36,068 nt of DNA from a virus, in IMG/VR virus record IMGVR_UViG_3300027413_000020, positions 1 to 36,068 of that record; one strand, 5' to 3'. Below are positions 17,101 through 25,648 of the stretch, piece by piece. The translations under genes and the position numbers were made by a program. Every line of letters begins with the position of its first letter. The stretch's first letter is position 1. The notes below the pieces were generated by a model, which was not told where the DNA came from, did no database searches, and saw only the letters and a program-made list of their open reading frames with translations.

Positions 17101-17844
17101 AGGAAGTGTAAGCATTGAACCTGAGTATTCAGGTCTTGTTGTAGTTGCTCCTAAAAATGGATATTTTGATCTTTCTAATAAATTAGGTTTAATTACTAAC
17201 CCCGTTGCTAATCTAGCTTTAGCAGGAACAAAATCCTTAATCATTTTAAATAAAGAATTATCATAATAAGATAATAACTTTATAGTATCTAAAATATTTT
17301 GCTTTCTTATATATTTTTTAAAATAGTCTTTTCTAAGAAAATCTAAATCTTTATAACTTCCAGATGCAGCTTCTGCTGGGTCTCCTATAAATTCATCTAT
17401 ATTAAAATAACCTAAATCATTTATAATATCATCATTAACAGCATTTTGTGGTGAAATTGCTACCTCTAAATAAGATAAATCTTTAGTATATGCAGGGTCA
17501 TAAGGTTCCTGAATACTAATATGAGGGGATAATTGTGATCCTGTTACTAGTGATTGTGATGGAATTCTTATTTTGGAAGTTACTTCAGTATAAGCCCCAA
17601 CATTAGGAGGATTAACTAAAGCTGAATATATACTATGACCATACCCTACTGAACTTGAATTTATAATAAAAGCATCTGAATATATTTCATTCCCTCCTGA
17701 TCCATTTTCATAATAAAAAGAACCGGTTATTGGTGCAGAACCCGTAACTGAGGGATGACTGGAGGTTAGAAAAGGACCTTTTGATTCGACTAAATCATCT
17801 CCTAAGGCAATCCTAAATGCTAAAGTGTTATATGCTGATGACAT
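14116..17844 (-). CDS. Giant tail/baseplate protein with CBM-like domain
   Basis: The 1242-residue protein is rich in Ser, Asn, Tyr and Pro. Residues about 395-515 (NLKGSTNYTVSTWVSYTDD ... LKWNVGYPV) look like a jelly-roll of the CBM4/9 or concanavalin type. Residues about 910-960 hold an Asn/Tyr/Pro-rich low-complexity run (YDPYNPYYNNGYTNSP). A segment near residue 200 (SLFKMIKDFVPAKARLATG) recalls baseplate proteins. It follows the 1152-residue gene after 42 bases that include the late-type motif ATATTTATAT at 17858-17867. I infer a peripheral baseplate or long-fibre protein in the size class of T4 gp7, gp10 or gp34, without homology I can prove. Confidence 0.85.
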   Translation of the reverse strand: MSSAYNTLAFRIALGDDLVESKGPFLTSSHPSVTGSAPITGSFYYENGSGGNEIYSDAFIINSSSVGYGHSIYSALVNPPNVGAYTEVTSKIRIPSQSLVTGSQLSPHISIQEPYDPAYTKDLSYLEVAISPQNAVNDDIINDLGYFNIDEFIGDPAEAASGSYKDLDFLRKDYFKKYIRKQNILDTIKLLSYYDNSLFKMIKDFVPAKARLATGLVIKPNLLERSKYPFLGATTTRPEYSGSMLTLPYLPDLNQKLVSITGSNAEGVEMNTSFTQSILTPTGSITTVQSDQRQSLTGEFGGSIITAYSLPEGNVVYEDDDSLLRYLNPFGDLVQSGDVADKNIPYGTYQTQSYYKPTLLDEIRVDQIQNPGDSEYVISLSSQFLPSGSVTGLNLEFQNLKGSTNYTVSTWVSYTDDYNGEKNRAFFGFAAATQIGANIEFSGKTGSLIETTTIGGRTWYHYEETLFTPPGTVFSQSLNISSSLSFSPVSSIPGYLKWNVGYPVNNTAGRALFTNIQINEGRSTSARIFNSFKVPLNPTFQNVIENRTNDNFLDIDYSTDSVTPVNLNFIEERLLGEIEEKNSTFLNASIQESNYTQTRVINPRYKGSRSVSAKLNVYTPGDSGYGRYPTMGQATDEFGYFKRATVATSGSFPNRTQLELKYLIDGYDNVTKLTRDNNNLFLVQNIFNNREPLVLSLEDQELPYDNSYLNGSQRIYAGGFRFEPILVNYHSFPSRRLTLNFPTPVSIPIPNIGTEEADLGTIDLGDYNFDNALLVPNSGQKTIKIQGQIKVPVSRNLLGFEGETLDKALLGFVRGNLSLRYRIKVGIQAANELVSQTGATSIVNSSTFGNYLGVSPSNIQVNKLAEDEIVIKVTYNFTQERGVYVEIPPGISNYLSPLMLGKQTVNEANNIEIIPSEVNQLSGVIRLPDLQQEQDNNSYHPSNWNDNTYDPYNPYYNNGYTNSPIDYDIEDTSVLKGLPSTIFVNNVRKSGLLNSQPVYINITGSVDTGSRYDSTDANSTFFWERNPQAPYQLTASAQLTRFHKKFIQTGSLNFAASSSIKVSKDELFEIKQGDIFRFTNFHNIPGSTNDSDLPVSFEREVTNIIQNNAFRGRGIKPSGSEAYNGGSSRNGTYTYADTRLVIEFDKSTPVPPQACLDYDSSSLAASNPQYIQNFVIYKKIPDETSIVLDVTKNTIRVPESGSLLTSSLDESSDGFILPHYVGKPLKERAGNIIANLKAKNLL

Positions 17845-17857
17845 TTATTTTATTTTC

Positions 17858-17867
17858 ATATAAATAT
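17858..17867 (-). promoter_or_regulatory. Late-type motif before the 1242-residue tail gene
   Basis: Sense-strand ATATTTATAT, 13 bases before the ATG, in a 42-base intergenic gap inside an operon that otherwise mostly has overlapping genes. Confidence 0.6.
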
Positions 17868-17886
17868 TAATTAATAAAACTTTTTA

Positions 17887-20800
17887 TTATGGAGTCCAAT
17901 TATATACGGGTTGAGAATAAGCTTGATTATTTGAAGCACATAAATTATATTGTGGTGTAATAGTAACATTACTAGGATTTGTTGATGGTGTTGATAAAGA
18001 ACAGAATAGTACTGGATCATTAAAAGCACTTACATATATAGTTTGTGGTATTCCGGCACAATCAGTATAGAATAAAGTTGTTGATGGTCCTGCTATGTGA
18101 TTTGCTACATATTCTAAACAAGCCCCTTGACTTGGACTTGGGAGTATTATCGGTGTTGATTTTGGTGTTTTAGGTGGTGTAGCTGTCGGTGTTTTAGATG
18201 GTGTTGCTGTATTTGAAGGTGTAGTTGTTAAAGATGGTGTTTGTGATACTGAAATACTTGGTGTTGTAGATGGAGTAACTGACGCCGTTCTAGATTTTGT
18301 TATTGTTGGAGTTGGTGTTGATGATACTCCTGGGGTACTACTAATTGAAATTGTAGGTGAAGGTGTAGCACTTTTCGATTTACTTGTTGTTATACTTCTT
18401 GTTATACTAGGTGATTGACTGATACTTGGAGTACCTGTAGGTGTGATTGATGGTGTAACAGATGGTGTTTTAGATGGTGTACTAGTTGGAGTTACGGTTG
18501 GTGTTCTAGTTGGTAAAGGTTTTGGTTCATCATTACCTACAATTGACATTGGGTTTAATGTATGTAAATCGAATGCTGATTGTGATAATACTGTTTTCCA
18601 ATATCTAAGTTCTTGAAATGAACCACTAAATGTAGTAAATTCAGGTGCTAAAACATCTCCTAAACCAGAACCTCCTAAATAACCATACATTGGAGGTCTT
18701 TGATAATTATCATATAAAACATCAGTACCATCCCATATAGCTCCAACTCCATCATACCCATAATATTCTTCTAAATCCCATTGTTTAAAGAAGTTCCATG
18801 AAGAATTATATGAAGCTGATGTAGATCCAGTTATAAAAATACTTTGTGAATCTTCCCATCCTATTACTTTACCACTATCTCCATCGTATATAGAATTTTT
18901 AGCATATATCCAGTATCTATTATCTGAACCAGTATCTGATAATCTTAATCCTCCCGTTTCTCTTTGCAACATTACATTCCACCAACCACCATCAAAGAAT
19001 GGTAAATACATAGGAGATGATGTAACATAACCCTCTGCACCTGACATAAATAGGCGCATTTCACCATATTTTTCATGTTGTTTATTTAATGTATCACTAC
19101 CATAACTTGAGTTAGATTCTGAGGAATAAAATAATTGAATACCAAAATTAACTGATTGGGTTAGTGGTGATCCTGAATGGGGATAATTTACTTGAAATAA
19201 GGATTGTGAATATTGATCATCGTAAGGAGTACCAGGTGTTTGAAATCTAAATTCAATTGTATCTGGGACTATATCTAAAGCACCCCCATCATATAAACTC
19301 TGGCTATCTGGGTTATCAAATGTAGTATTAATATCATCATATCGAGGTTCTTCAACGGGAACTATAGGTTGCCAATGTAAATTTACACTACCAAAAGGTG
19401 AATTATAATAGGAACCACTTCCATCATATGAAGCATCACTATCATAAAGCATACTTCCTGAATTAGCTGTGTTAAATGCGTAGCTAAATCTATCTCCAAA
19501 CTGTTTTATTAAATCTGTATCTTTTTTATTGTAACCCCCAAATTCTCTAATTTTAATTACAGTATCAGGAATACCAAAACAATTTAATAATGCTCTTAAT
19601 CCATTTCTAGTACCTCTAGTTTTTAATAAATAAGGTAAATTATGGTATACTCTTTTATATATTTCTTTTGATATTGTATCTTGTGGTATAGATTGAACAG
19701 ATTCAGTTACATAATTTTCTATTCTTAAAGAACCTGTACTTGGGAGTAAGGATCCAGAAGGGGTAATACCAAAAAAGGCACTATATATGTCCGCACTACT
19801 TCTACTATTAGTATATAATTTTATACCAAAGTTTTTTAATGTTTCAGCTACTAAATCTTTACTAATACCAGCATCTGGTCTATTATCTGCATCTCTTAAA
19901 TCTGTAATTGCTCTTTGATAAGTCCATAAAGTATCATAATGTTGACCTAATAAACCACAAAATAATTCTAATTTATCATTACCACTATCCTCTTGAATAT
20001 ATGCAGGTAAGGTATTCCAAACATAATTTCTATTTAAATTATCATAAACAGATGCTGAATCGATTTGACCTCCATAATAGGGGCTTGTATAATCTAAACT
20101 CCCAAACCAAGTTTTTGCTACCTCACTATCTACAGGAGCATTTACAAAAGGTTGATTTAATGAAGAAGTATTTAAAGATGAACCATAAGGTTCTGATGAA
20201 TATCCTGAATAAGCATATGCACCTGCATCTTCTACTTTAGGCCAGGCTGTAGATTCTGATGTGTAGAATAGATAATAATCATAATCATCAAATTTATCTA
20301 TAATAACATCTATTTTATTTTGAAGTATAGCTTTACTAGAAGATAAATAAGTATTATTTGTTAAAGGATTTAATGCATTTAAAGAATCTAAATCTCTTGT
20401 AAACCCCTGAATTAATGTTAATTTATATTGAAAATTCTCTAATCTTTGACGTGCAGAAGAAAAGTGAATGTAATTATCATACTTTGTATAATCAATGTTT
20501 ATATCAATATCACTACCAGATATAAATGAAGATAATTGTTGGTAAGAAGAACTAACAGAAGTATCTAATAAATTAGATATATTAAAATAAGGGGTTGTTA
20601 AACCCTGCATTTGGTTTAGTTCAATATTAGTATTAGGTCCTCTTAAATAATTTAATGAACTTACATCTTCTTCTTCTGATGTTCTAAAAGTAGCTGAATA
20701 ATCAAAAGAATATGGTTGAGAAATTTCTTCAGATAACCATAATTCATCTTTTATAAAAAAAGTTGTAGGAAGAGGTTCATATAATTTAATAAATAAACTA

Positions 20801-21345
20801 GATTCACTTTCGTCATCAGTTTTAATTAATAAATTAACCCCTATAAAAACATCATTTTCTCCAAAATTTAAAACAAAATCAGAGTAATAACTTTTTTGTG
20901 CTCTATTTGTTATATAATCAAGATAGGTTTGGTTTAAAGTATTAAAATCTGTAGTTAAAGAAGTTACTTTAATTTCTGTTCTATCCTGAGAGATATCACT
21001 AATAAAAAATTTATTAGAAGAATTACTATTTACAATATCACGATAAAAATAATAATTTACTTGAAAGTTACCATAATCATACCCAGCATTATTAACAAAT
21101 TCTTGTGGGTCAACTAATAAATCTCCATATAAATCTCCTTCAAAACTATCCCCTAATGTATATCTAGTATAATTATATTCTGAGTCTATTAGTTCTTCAT
21201 TCCCATCATATAAATGGACTTCAATTCTATCATTTGGGTTTCCAAATAACTTATCAAAGGATTTATTAGTTATTAAGTTTGTATCTTTAGAAGTATAGTC
21301 TTGAGATATAAAGGGGGTAGATTTTAAAACACTTATTTTTTCCAT
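17887..21345 (-). CDS. Giant baseplate/fibre protein with tail-protein-I-like, LamG-like and P/S/T stalk regions
   Basis: In order, the 1152 residues show a unique N-terminal part (1-450); a segment about 455-600 with LLKTRGTRNGLRALLNCFGI, which matches the RGT..gl..ll..fG pattern of P2 gpI-type baseplate proteins; a LamG/concanavalin-like domain about 690-925 (DTIEFRFQT, GGWWNVMLQRE, GSFQELRYWKTVL); a Pro/Ser/Thr stalk at 945-1072; and an 80-residue Cys-containing tip. The architecture suggests a protein anchored in the baseplate that projects a sugar-binding domain and a mucin-like stalk. Its start overlaps the upstream stop by one base. T4 gp7 is the positional counterpart; that equivalence is inference. 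Confidence 0.87.
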   Translation of the reverse strand: MEKISVLKSTPFISQDYTSKDTNLITNKSFDKLFGNPNDRIEVHLYDGNEELIDSEYNYTRYTLGDSFEGDLYGDLLVDPQEFVNNAGYDYGNFQVNYYFYRDIVNSNSSNKFFISDISQDRTEIKVTSLTTDFNTLNQTYLDYITNRAQKSYYSDFVLNFGENDVFIGVNLLIKTDDESESSLFIKLYEPLPTTFFIKDELWLSEEISQPYSFDYSATFRTSEEEDVSSLNYLRGPNTNIELNQMQGLTTPYFNISNLLDTSVSSSYQQLSSFISGSDIDINIDYTKYDNYIHFSSARQRLENFQYKLTLIQGFTRDLDSLNALNPLTNNTYLSSSKAILQNKIDVIIDKFDDYDYYLFYTSESTAWPKVEDAGAYAYSGYSSEPYGSSLNTSSLNQPFVNAPVDSEVAKTWFGSLDYTSPYYGGQIDSASVYDNLNRNYVWNTLPAYIQEDSGNDKLELFCGLLGQHYDTLWTYQRAITDLRDADNRPDAGISKDLVAETLKNFGIKLYTNSRSSADIYSAFFGITPSGSLLPSTGSLRIENYVTESVQSIPQDTISKEIYKRVYHNLPYLLKTRGTRNGLRALLNCFGIPDTVIKIREFGGYNKKDTDLIKQFGDRFSYAFNTANSGSMLYDSDASYDGSGSYYNSPFGSVNLHWQPIVPVEEPRYDDINTTFDNPDSQSLYDGGALDIVPDTIEFRFQTPGTPYDDQYSQSLFQVNYPHSGSPLTQSVNFGIQLFYSSESNSSYGSDTLNKQHEKYGEMRLFMSGAEGYVTSSPMYLPFFDGGWWNVMLQRETGGLRLSDTGSDNRYWIYAKNSIYDGDSGKVIGWEDSQSIFITGSTSASYNSSWNFFKQWDLEEYYGYDGVGAIWDGTDVLYDNYQRPPMYGYLGGSGLGDVLAPEFTTFSGSFQELRYWKTVLSQSAFDLHTLNPMSIVGNDEPKPLPTRTPTVTPTSTPSKTPSVTPSITPTGTPSISQSPSITRSITTSKSKSATPSPTISISSTPGVSSTPTPTITKSRTASVTPSTTPSISVSQTPSLTTTPSNTATPSKTPTATPPKTPKSTPIILPSPSQGACLEYVANHIAGPSTTLFYTDCAGIPQTIYVSAFNDPVLFCSLSTPSTNPSNVTITPQYNLCASNNQAYSQPVYNWTP
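18130..18513 (-). repeat. Pro/Ser/Thr-encoding repeat tract in the 1152-residue gene
   Basis: About 128 codons consist nearly only of Pro, Ser and Thr with scattered Lys, Arg, Val and Ile, in units such as TPS, TPT and SKTPS. On DNA the tract is a degenerate run of short direct repeats (variants of GGTGTT and GATGGTGT on the plus strand). It likely encodes a rigid, extended, possibly O-glycosylated stalk. Confidence 0.75.
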
Positions 21346-21704
21346 TATATATTATCTTGATCTAGGTTGGGTTCGCTTAATTCAAGTGTTGCTTTTTGAT
21401 TTTCTAATAGCTGCATCCTTAAATCATTAATTTCATTTAATAATAATTCTACTTCTTCTGATTGGGTTGAAATTCCTACATATTCAGTACTTCTTCTAAT
21501 TAATTCTTTATGAGAATATTCTCCCTCAATAGGCATTTCATAAAACCTTTCATCATATATTTCAAAAAATTGTTTTGGGGTAATCATACCTTCTACTATT
21601 TCATCATTTACAGATTCAATAAGTTGAGAAAACTCAATATCTATAACTTTAGGATAAGTGTTTTTTCCAAAACCTGTTCTTTTAAGTTGTATTTTTTGAT
21701 CCAT
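21345..21704 (-). CDS. Small baseplate-operon protein, 119 residues
   Basis: The N-terminal 70 residues form a compact mixed domain (IQLKRTGFGKNTYPKVIDIE), and the C-terminal third is a leucine-rich helix likely to coil (EEVELLLNEINDLRMQLLEN). The gene overlaps both neighbours by one base, so it is made together with the 374- and 1152-residue proteins. I recognise no family; an adapter in the baseplate is possible. Confidence 0.83.
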   Translation of the reverse strand: MDQKIQLKRTGFGKNTYPKVIDIEFSQLIESVNDEIVEGMITPKQFFEIYDERFYEMPIEGEYSHKELIRRSTEYVGISTQSEEVELLLNEINDLRMQLLENQKATLELSEPNLDQDNI

Positions 21705-22828
21705 TATCTTATTAATTTAAAATAATTAGTTTCATCATCTATTATTATTGTTTCCCCCTCTACTATAGTTTTAATTACTATTTGATAATATCTTTCAGGT
21801 TCTAAACCATCCATATATAATGTAAAATAATTTTCATTATCATTAGCACTTAATTTAGTAAATTGAGAATCAAAATCTACTACCATTTCTTCAGTTTTTA
21901 CATCCTTAAGACCATAATAAGATGAAGTAGGTAATATTTTAGTATTTAAATATACAGAAGAAGTTTGGAACATCCTAGTAGGGAATGTATCTCTTGCTTT
22001 TACTTTAAATTTATAAACGCTACTATCTTCAAATTGAGATTTTAAATTAATAACTTTAGCAACAAAATCACTAGAAGTAACTACAGTAGCAGTAGAACTA
22101 AAATCAGAATCATCCCATTTAATCTCTAATGTTGGAGGGTATATGGTATGAGTATCTACCGAAAAGAATTTTAGTAAACATAAATTTTCTCTAGTTTCAC
22201 TTGTTTCATCTAATTTTAAAATAAAACCTTCATTAGATATAGTACCACTTTCCCATAACAATATATGAGGTTTAACATCTATATTTACATCTTTATTAGT
22301 AGTATAAGTAAAATTTTGTGATGAAGTTGGTACTAAACCAGTTCCACCATAATACCAAGTACCCCCTCCAGGAATACTACCTGAAAATGAAGCTGTAACA
22401 AAAGGTTCAAAACTATCATCAGCCCAAGGTAAAGATCCTGAGTTTTGGGTGAATACCCAAGAACATCCATTGGTTGTTTTAGGGATATCATGGTTTCTAC
22501 CTGTACCCATTCCCCAACTTTGTGAAATAGCAGAACAAAATATATTATAATCTAAAGGAACTCCTTCAGCATGTGCTAAAAATAATTTTAATGAGGCAGA
22601 AAAGTCATTACTCCCAACTTTATTAGATAAAATGTTACTAATTTCAGATGAATTAAATTTAATTAATGATCTTTTATAGGCAGGAAGTGTTCCCATAGCA
22701 GAAGCATCAAGGCTTGAAGTGCCATTAAAAGTACCTATTTCTAAAATTTCATCTCTACCTTGGTTTTGAGCAGGGAAATTAGAAACTATTGTTGCATCTT
22801 TATCAGGGAATAATTTGTATATTGCCAT
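21704..22828 (-). CDS. DNRLRE/CBM96-like baseplate protein
   Basis: The first 200 of 374 residues follow the DNRLRE pattern: an opening DKDATIVSNFPAQNQGRDEI, then EIGTF, then YKRSLIKFNSSEI, then a strand region SASLKLFLAHAE. Domains of this type (now placed in CBM96-like carbohydrate-binding sandwiches) occur in secreted bacterial adhesins and enzymes. The C-terminal 170 residues look like a fibronectin-III or Ig-like sandwich (PERYYQIVIKTIVEGETI). It follows the gp6-like gene by nine bases. In position it replaces T4 gp8, but I see no sequence likeness to gp8. Confidence 0.8.
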   Translation of the reverse strand: MAIYKLFPDKDATIVSNFPAQNQGRDEILEIGTFNGTSSLDASAMGTLPAYKRSLIKFNSSEISNILSNKVGSNDFSASLKLFLAHAEGVPLDYNIFCSAISQSWGMGTGRNHDIPKTTNGCSWVFTQNSGSLPWADDSFEPFVTASFSGSIPGGGTWYYGGTGLVPTSSQNFTYTTNKDVNIDVKPHILLWESGTISNEGFILKLDETSETRENLCLLKFFSVDTHTIYPPTLEIKWDDSDFSSTATVVTSSDFVAKVINLKSQFEDSSVYKFKVKARDTFPTRMFQTSSVYLNTKILPTSSYYGLKDVKTEEMVVDFDSQFTKLSANDNENYFTLYMDGLEPERYYQIVIKTIVEGETIIIDDETNYFKLIR

Positions 22829-22837
22829 TTTTTAATA

Positions 22838-24715
22838 TTATAATGTTGTTATTCTACCTTGTAGATCTAGATCAGGGAATTTTACTTCAAAAATACTTGG
22901 GTCTAAAGAAGGGTATATAATTTGTTTTATTGTTGCTCCATCCATATCATAAGCGAATGGGGAATATTCTCCATTTACCTTATTTATAAATTCAACACTT
23001 TCTACTGTTTGAACACCTTCTACCTTATCTAAAAGAGTATATATATCTCTTATAAAAATTGGTTGGTTTATTTGCCAACTATCTCGGTTAAAGTATTTTT
23101 TAAGTTCTTGTAAACATAAATTTATAGTAGCTGTAGTACTAAAATTAGGTCTAGGAATTATTTCAAAATTAACTCCAATGTTTATAATAAAAGCATCTTT
23201 TATATTAACAGCATCTGTTAACATTCTATATTCAGATAAAAATGTTTCTAAATTTTGTTTAAGAGCATTATTAGATACTGATAAAGTTCCATCTTGTTGT
23301 TCTGATAGAATATATAAAGACATATTACTAAAGTTTTGGGAGAAAATATTATCATTTCTAAAGTTAGGTTTGATATTATCTTCGGGAACTATATAAGCTT
23401 TAGATATTTTACCATATCTTGATGGTAAAGAATAACATCTAATTATATAATCTTCTCTTGTAACTGTTCTTAATTGAGTTGGGTAAGCTGAAAGAGCATT
23501 TTGTCTAATTTGTTCATTTGTATCTCCTGCACCCCCTCCTGAAGCAGGTCCTGGGTTATTAAATGCTAATGAATCTACTACAGCAGAAGATATAGTAGGA
23601 TTTAAATTATTACCATATACAGCTATTGATCCTGTATGAAATGTATTTAATGTATTTGAAGGTATATTTGAAGCTGCTCCACCACCTATAACATATTCTA
23701 CATTTAAAGTAGTATTTGCTGGGGCTAAACCATATGTTTGAGTATATTGGAAATTTGAAGGGTCCCAAGCTGTAGTCAATTTATCTTGACCATAAGGTAA
23801 TCCTAATCCCACTTCATCAGGGTTAGGTATTATTACTTCATCTGGGTTAGATGATACTCCAGGTCCAAATTGTAATTCTAAAGTATTATCATCTCTAAAT
23901 CTAGAGACAAATCTTTGAGGTACCTTTTTAATTTTTAATAAATAAGGTACAGTACTATTGTATTGAGATAAATTAGGATCATTTGTAGCTATATTATCTA
24001 CCTCATCAAATATACTTTCTTGAGCTAAATAAGGAACTTCATACCATCTAGTGTCTTCACTATCTGTTACTTTTATAATTCTAATAATATTACTGTTTGA
24101 TATATTAACAGTATTAAATCTTTCGGCTAAACCAAATTCAAATTCTTGGTTTACAACTTTTCCTGCTGATGCCATAACTGATTTTTTAAGTAGATAAAAT
24201 GATGGTAAATTATCATCATCTACAGAATAAACAGAAACATCTGTTGGGTCATAAGATCCGGATAAGGTGAAATCTATATTAGAATTTAAGTAAAAATATA
24301 TATCTGTTTGGTCTTGAGATCTAATTTGAGCACCTTCTTCAATTTGAAGGGCATAATTAAAATTAGGTTCAATAAAACCTTGGGTATCTGTTGAAGGTAC
24401 AACTTGGTACACATCTACAGATACTGTAGACGCTCTAGTTACTTTAGGATTATAACCATAATTATAAGCTAATGTAAGTAAATTATTTCTTTGTTTAGCA
24501 TATTGTAGAAAATTCTCTTGAATTTGATTTTCTGTATAAAAATTTAAAACGTCACCAACATATGATGCCATTTCCATTAACATAAGACCTGGGGAGGCTT
24601 CGTTAAAATCGGTATAAGTGTCAGGATAATAAGTTTCTGCAAACTCTATCATCCTTTGTTTTAAGGCGTCAAAATCTTTATTAAGATATTGTATTTTTTT
24701 AGATGGTTGAGACAT
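22838..24715 (-). CDS. Baseplate wedge protein, T4 gp6 / gpJ-like
   Basis: The N-terminus with DFDALKQRMIEFAETYYPD followed by FNEASPGLMLMEMASYVGDV and NFYTENQIQENFL (residues about 14-70) is characteristic of gp6/J-family wedge proteins, which build the iris-shaped ring of contractile-tail baseplates. At 625 residues it is close to the size of T4 gp6. The middle part contains GGGAGDTNEQIRQNALSAYP, the conserved loop before the J-type domain (EDYIIRCYSLPSRYGKISKA). The C-terminal third has INIGVNFEIIPRPNFS. It overlaps the gp25-like gene by 17 bases, matching the usual W-J pairing in contractile tails. Confidence 0.93.
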   Translation of the reverse strand: MSQPSKKIQYLNKDFDALKQRMIEFAETYYPDTYTDFNEASPGLMLMEMASYVGDVLNFYTENQIQENFLQYAKQRNNLLTLAYNYGYNPKVTRASTVSVDVYQVVPSTDTQGFIEPNFNYALQIEEGAQIRSQDQTDIYFYLNSNIDFTLSGSYDPTDVSVYSVDDDNLPSFYLLKKSVMASAGKVVNQEFEFGLAERFNTVNISNSNIIRIIKVTDSEDTRWYEVPYLAQESIFDEVDNIATNDPNLSQYNSTVPYLLKIKKVPQRFVSRFRDDNTLELQFGPGVSSNPDEVIIPNPDEVGLGLPYGQDKLTTAWDPSNFQYTQTYGLAPANTTLNVEYVIGGGAASNIPSNTLNTFHTGSIAVYGNNLNPTISSAVVDSLAFNNPGPASGGGAGDTNEQIRQNALSAYPTQLRTVTREDYIIRCYSLPSRYGKISKAYIVPEDNIKPNFRNDNIFSQNFSNMSLYILSEQQDGTLSVSNNALKQNLETFLSEYRMLTDAVNIKDAFIINIGVNFEIIPRPNFSTTATINLCLQELKKYFNRDSWQINQPIFIRDIYTLLDKVEGVQTVESVEFINKVNGEYSPFAYDMDGATIKQIIYPSLDPSIFEVKFPDLDLQGRITTL

Positions 24716-25124
24716 TTGTAAATGTTATTGTTATTTCATCGGTTATATTAGTATCTTTTATAGAGTATTTAAAATTAATAAGTGCTACATGGTCATCTTC
24801 TTGAAAACCTATACTTACATCTTTTACTTCTATTTGTGGAAAATATTCATCAATCCCATCTTCTATAAAAGCTTTTATATCATCTTTGCTTTCATCTGTT
24901 AAGGGTTCAAATAATAAATTTCTTAACCCAGAACCAAAATTAGGTTTAAATACCCTTTCTCTTCTAGAAGTTAAGAAAAAATTTAGTAAATTAGCTCTAA
25001 CAGCATCTTTAGTTAAATAGGTAGAATTAATACCTGTATTCCCATCAAAGGGAATACGTAAACCTATTCCTCTATTAGGGAATAAGTCTGATTGTGTTTT
25101 ACCTATAAAATTATATCTAGCCAT
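24699..25124 (-). CDS. Baseplate wedge protein, T4 gp25 / gpW-like
   Basis: The 141-residue protein carries the family signature RRERVFKPNFGSGLRNLLFEP (residues 54-74, quoted here only in outline: R-R-E-R, P-N-F-G-S, L-F-E-P), including the conserved EPR-type core that holds the wedge together. Length is typical of gp25 (about 130 residues). It shares one base with the upstream 159-residue gene and overlaps the gp6-like gene downstream. This is the most certain structural call in the window and defines the tail as contractile. Confidence 0.95.
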   Translation of the reverse strand: MARYNFIGKTQSDLFPNRGIGLRIPFDGNTGINSTYLTKDAVRANLLNFFLTSRRERVFKPNFGSGLRNLLFEPLTDESKDDIKAFIEDGIDEYFPQIEVKDVSIGFQEDDHVALINFKYSIKDTNITDEITITFTNVSTI

Positions 25125-25603
25125 TATAATTTACCTTTTTCTTTTAAAGTACCCATCATTTGAGAAAAATCTGGGACTGCATCTATACTTACTTGGGAAA
25201 CGTCATTTGCTCTTTTCCCTTGCATCATTTCATCTACTGAACTAACTACAGGTGTAGCTGCTCCAGCCATTGGTCCTCCACCAGACCATCCTACTGCATC
25301 TTGAGCATTGTAAGAACCACCATTAATGTTTCTCCATTCTCCTGAAGCTGCGGTTGCGTTTAAAGCTTCCATTACAGGATTCCCATTTGATTCAAATTGA
25401 AATTCTTTAACAGGTTGTCTATCTTCATTAACTAATTGGGAAAATGATTTTTTAACAGGTTGTTTTACTTCTTTAGTTATAGGTGGTTGTGAATTAGGGG
25501 TGCTAGCTACTGTAACTGCTTCAGTTATAATAGCCTTAAGTTCCTCATTCATGGCACTTTTAACTTCTTCTCTAATGATTTTTCTTAATTGACTTATTTT
25601 CAT
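25124..25603 (-). CDS. Leader-bearing protein of the baseplate operon, 159 residues
   Basis: It begins MKISQLRKIIREEVKSAM, the best match to the leader of the proteins at 1-4726, although it lies 20 kb away inside the baseplate operon. After a second leucine/isoleucine helix (LKAIITEAVT) the protein is probably disordered: Pro/Gln-rich (NSQPPITKEVKQPVKK), then Gly/Ala/Ser-rich. No fold is recognisable. A late-type motif ATATTTATT overlaps the region immediately upstream (25608-25616) in the 45-base gap after the 685-residue gene. It could be a chaperone, an assembly factor or a packaged protein. Confidence 0.85.
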   Translation of the reverse strand: MKISQLRKIIREEVKSAMNEELKAIITEAVTVASTPNSQPPITKEVKQPVKKSFSQLVNEDRQPVKEFQFESNGNPVMEALNATAASGEWRNINGGSYNAQDAVGWSGGGPMAGAATPVVSSVDEMMQGKRANDVSQVSIDAVPDFSQMMGTLKEKGKL

Positions 25604-25607
25604 TGGT

Positions 25608-25616
25608 AATAAATAT
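25608..25616 (-). promoter_or_regulatory. Late-type motif before the 159-residue leader-bearing gene
   Basis: Sense-strand ATATTTATT, four bases before the ATG; the close distance makes promoter function less likely than at the other sites. Confidence 0.3.
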
Positions 25617-25648
25617 TTATTTTTAAAACTTATTTAATAGAAATTGAT

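Noticed and set aside
18130-18513. Short repeats suggesting a CRISPR array
   Set aside because: The repeats are degenerate, in frame and encode Pro/Ser/Thr; there are no constant spacers.
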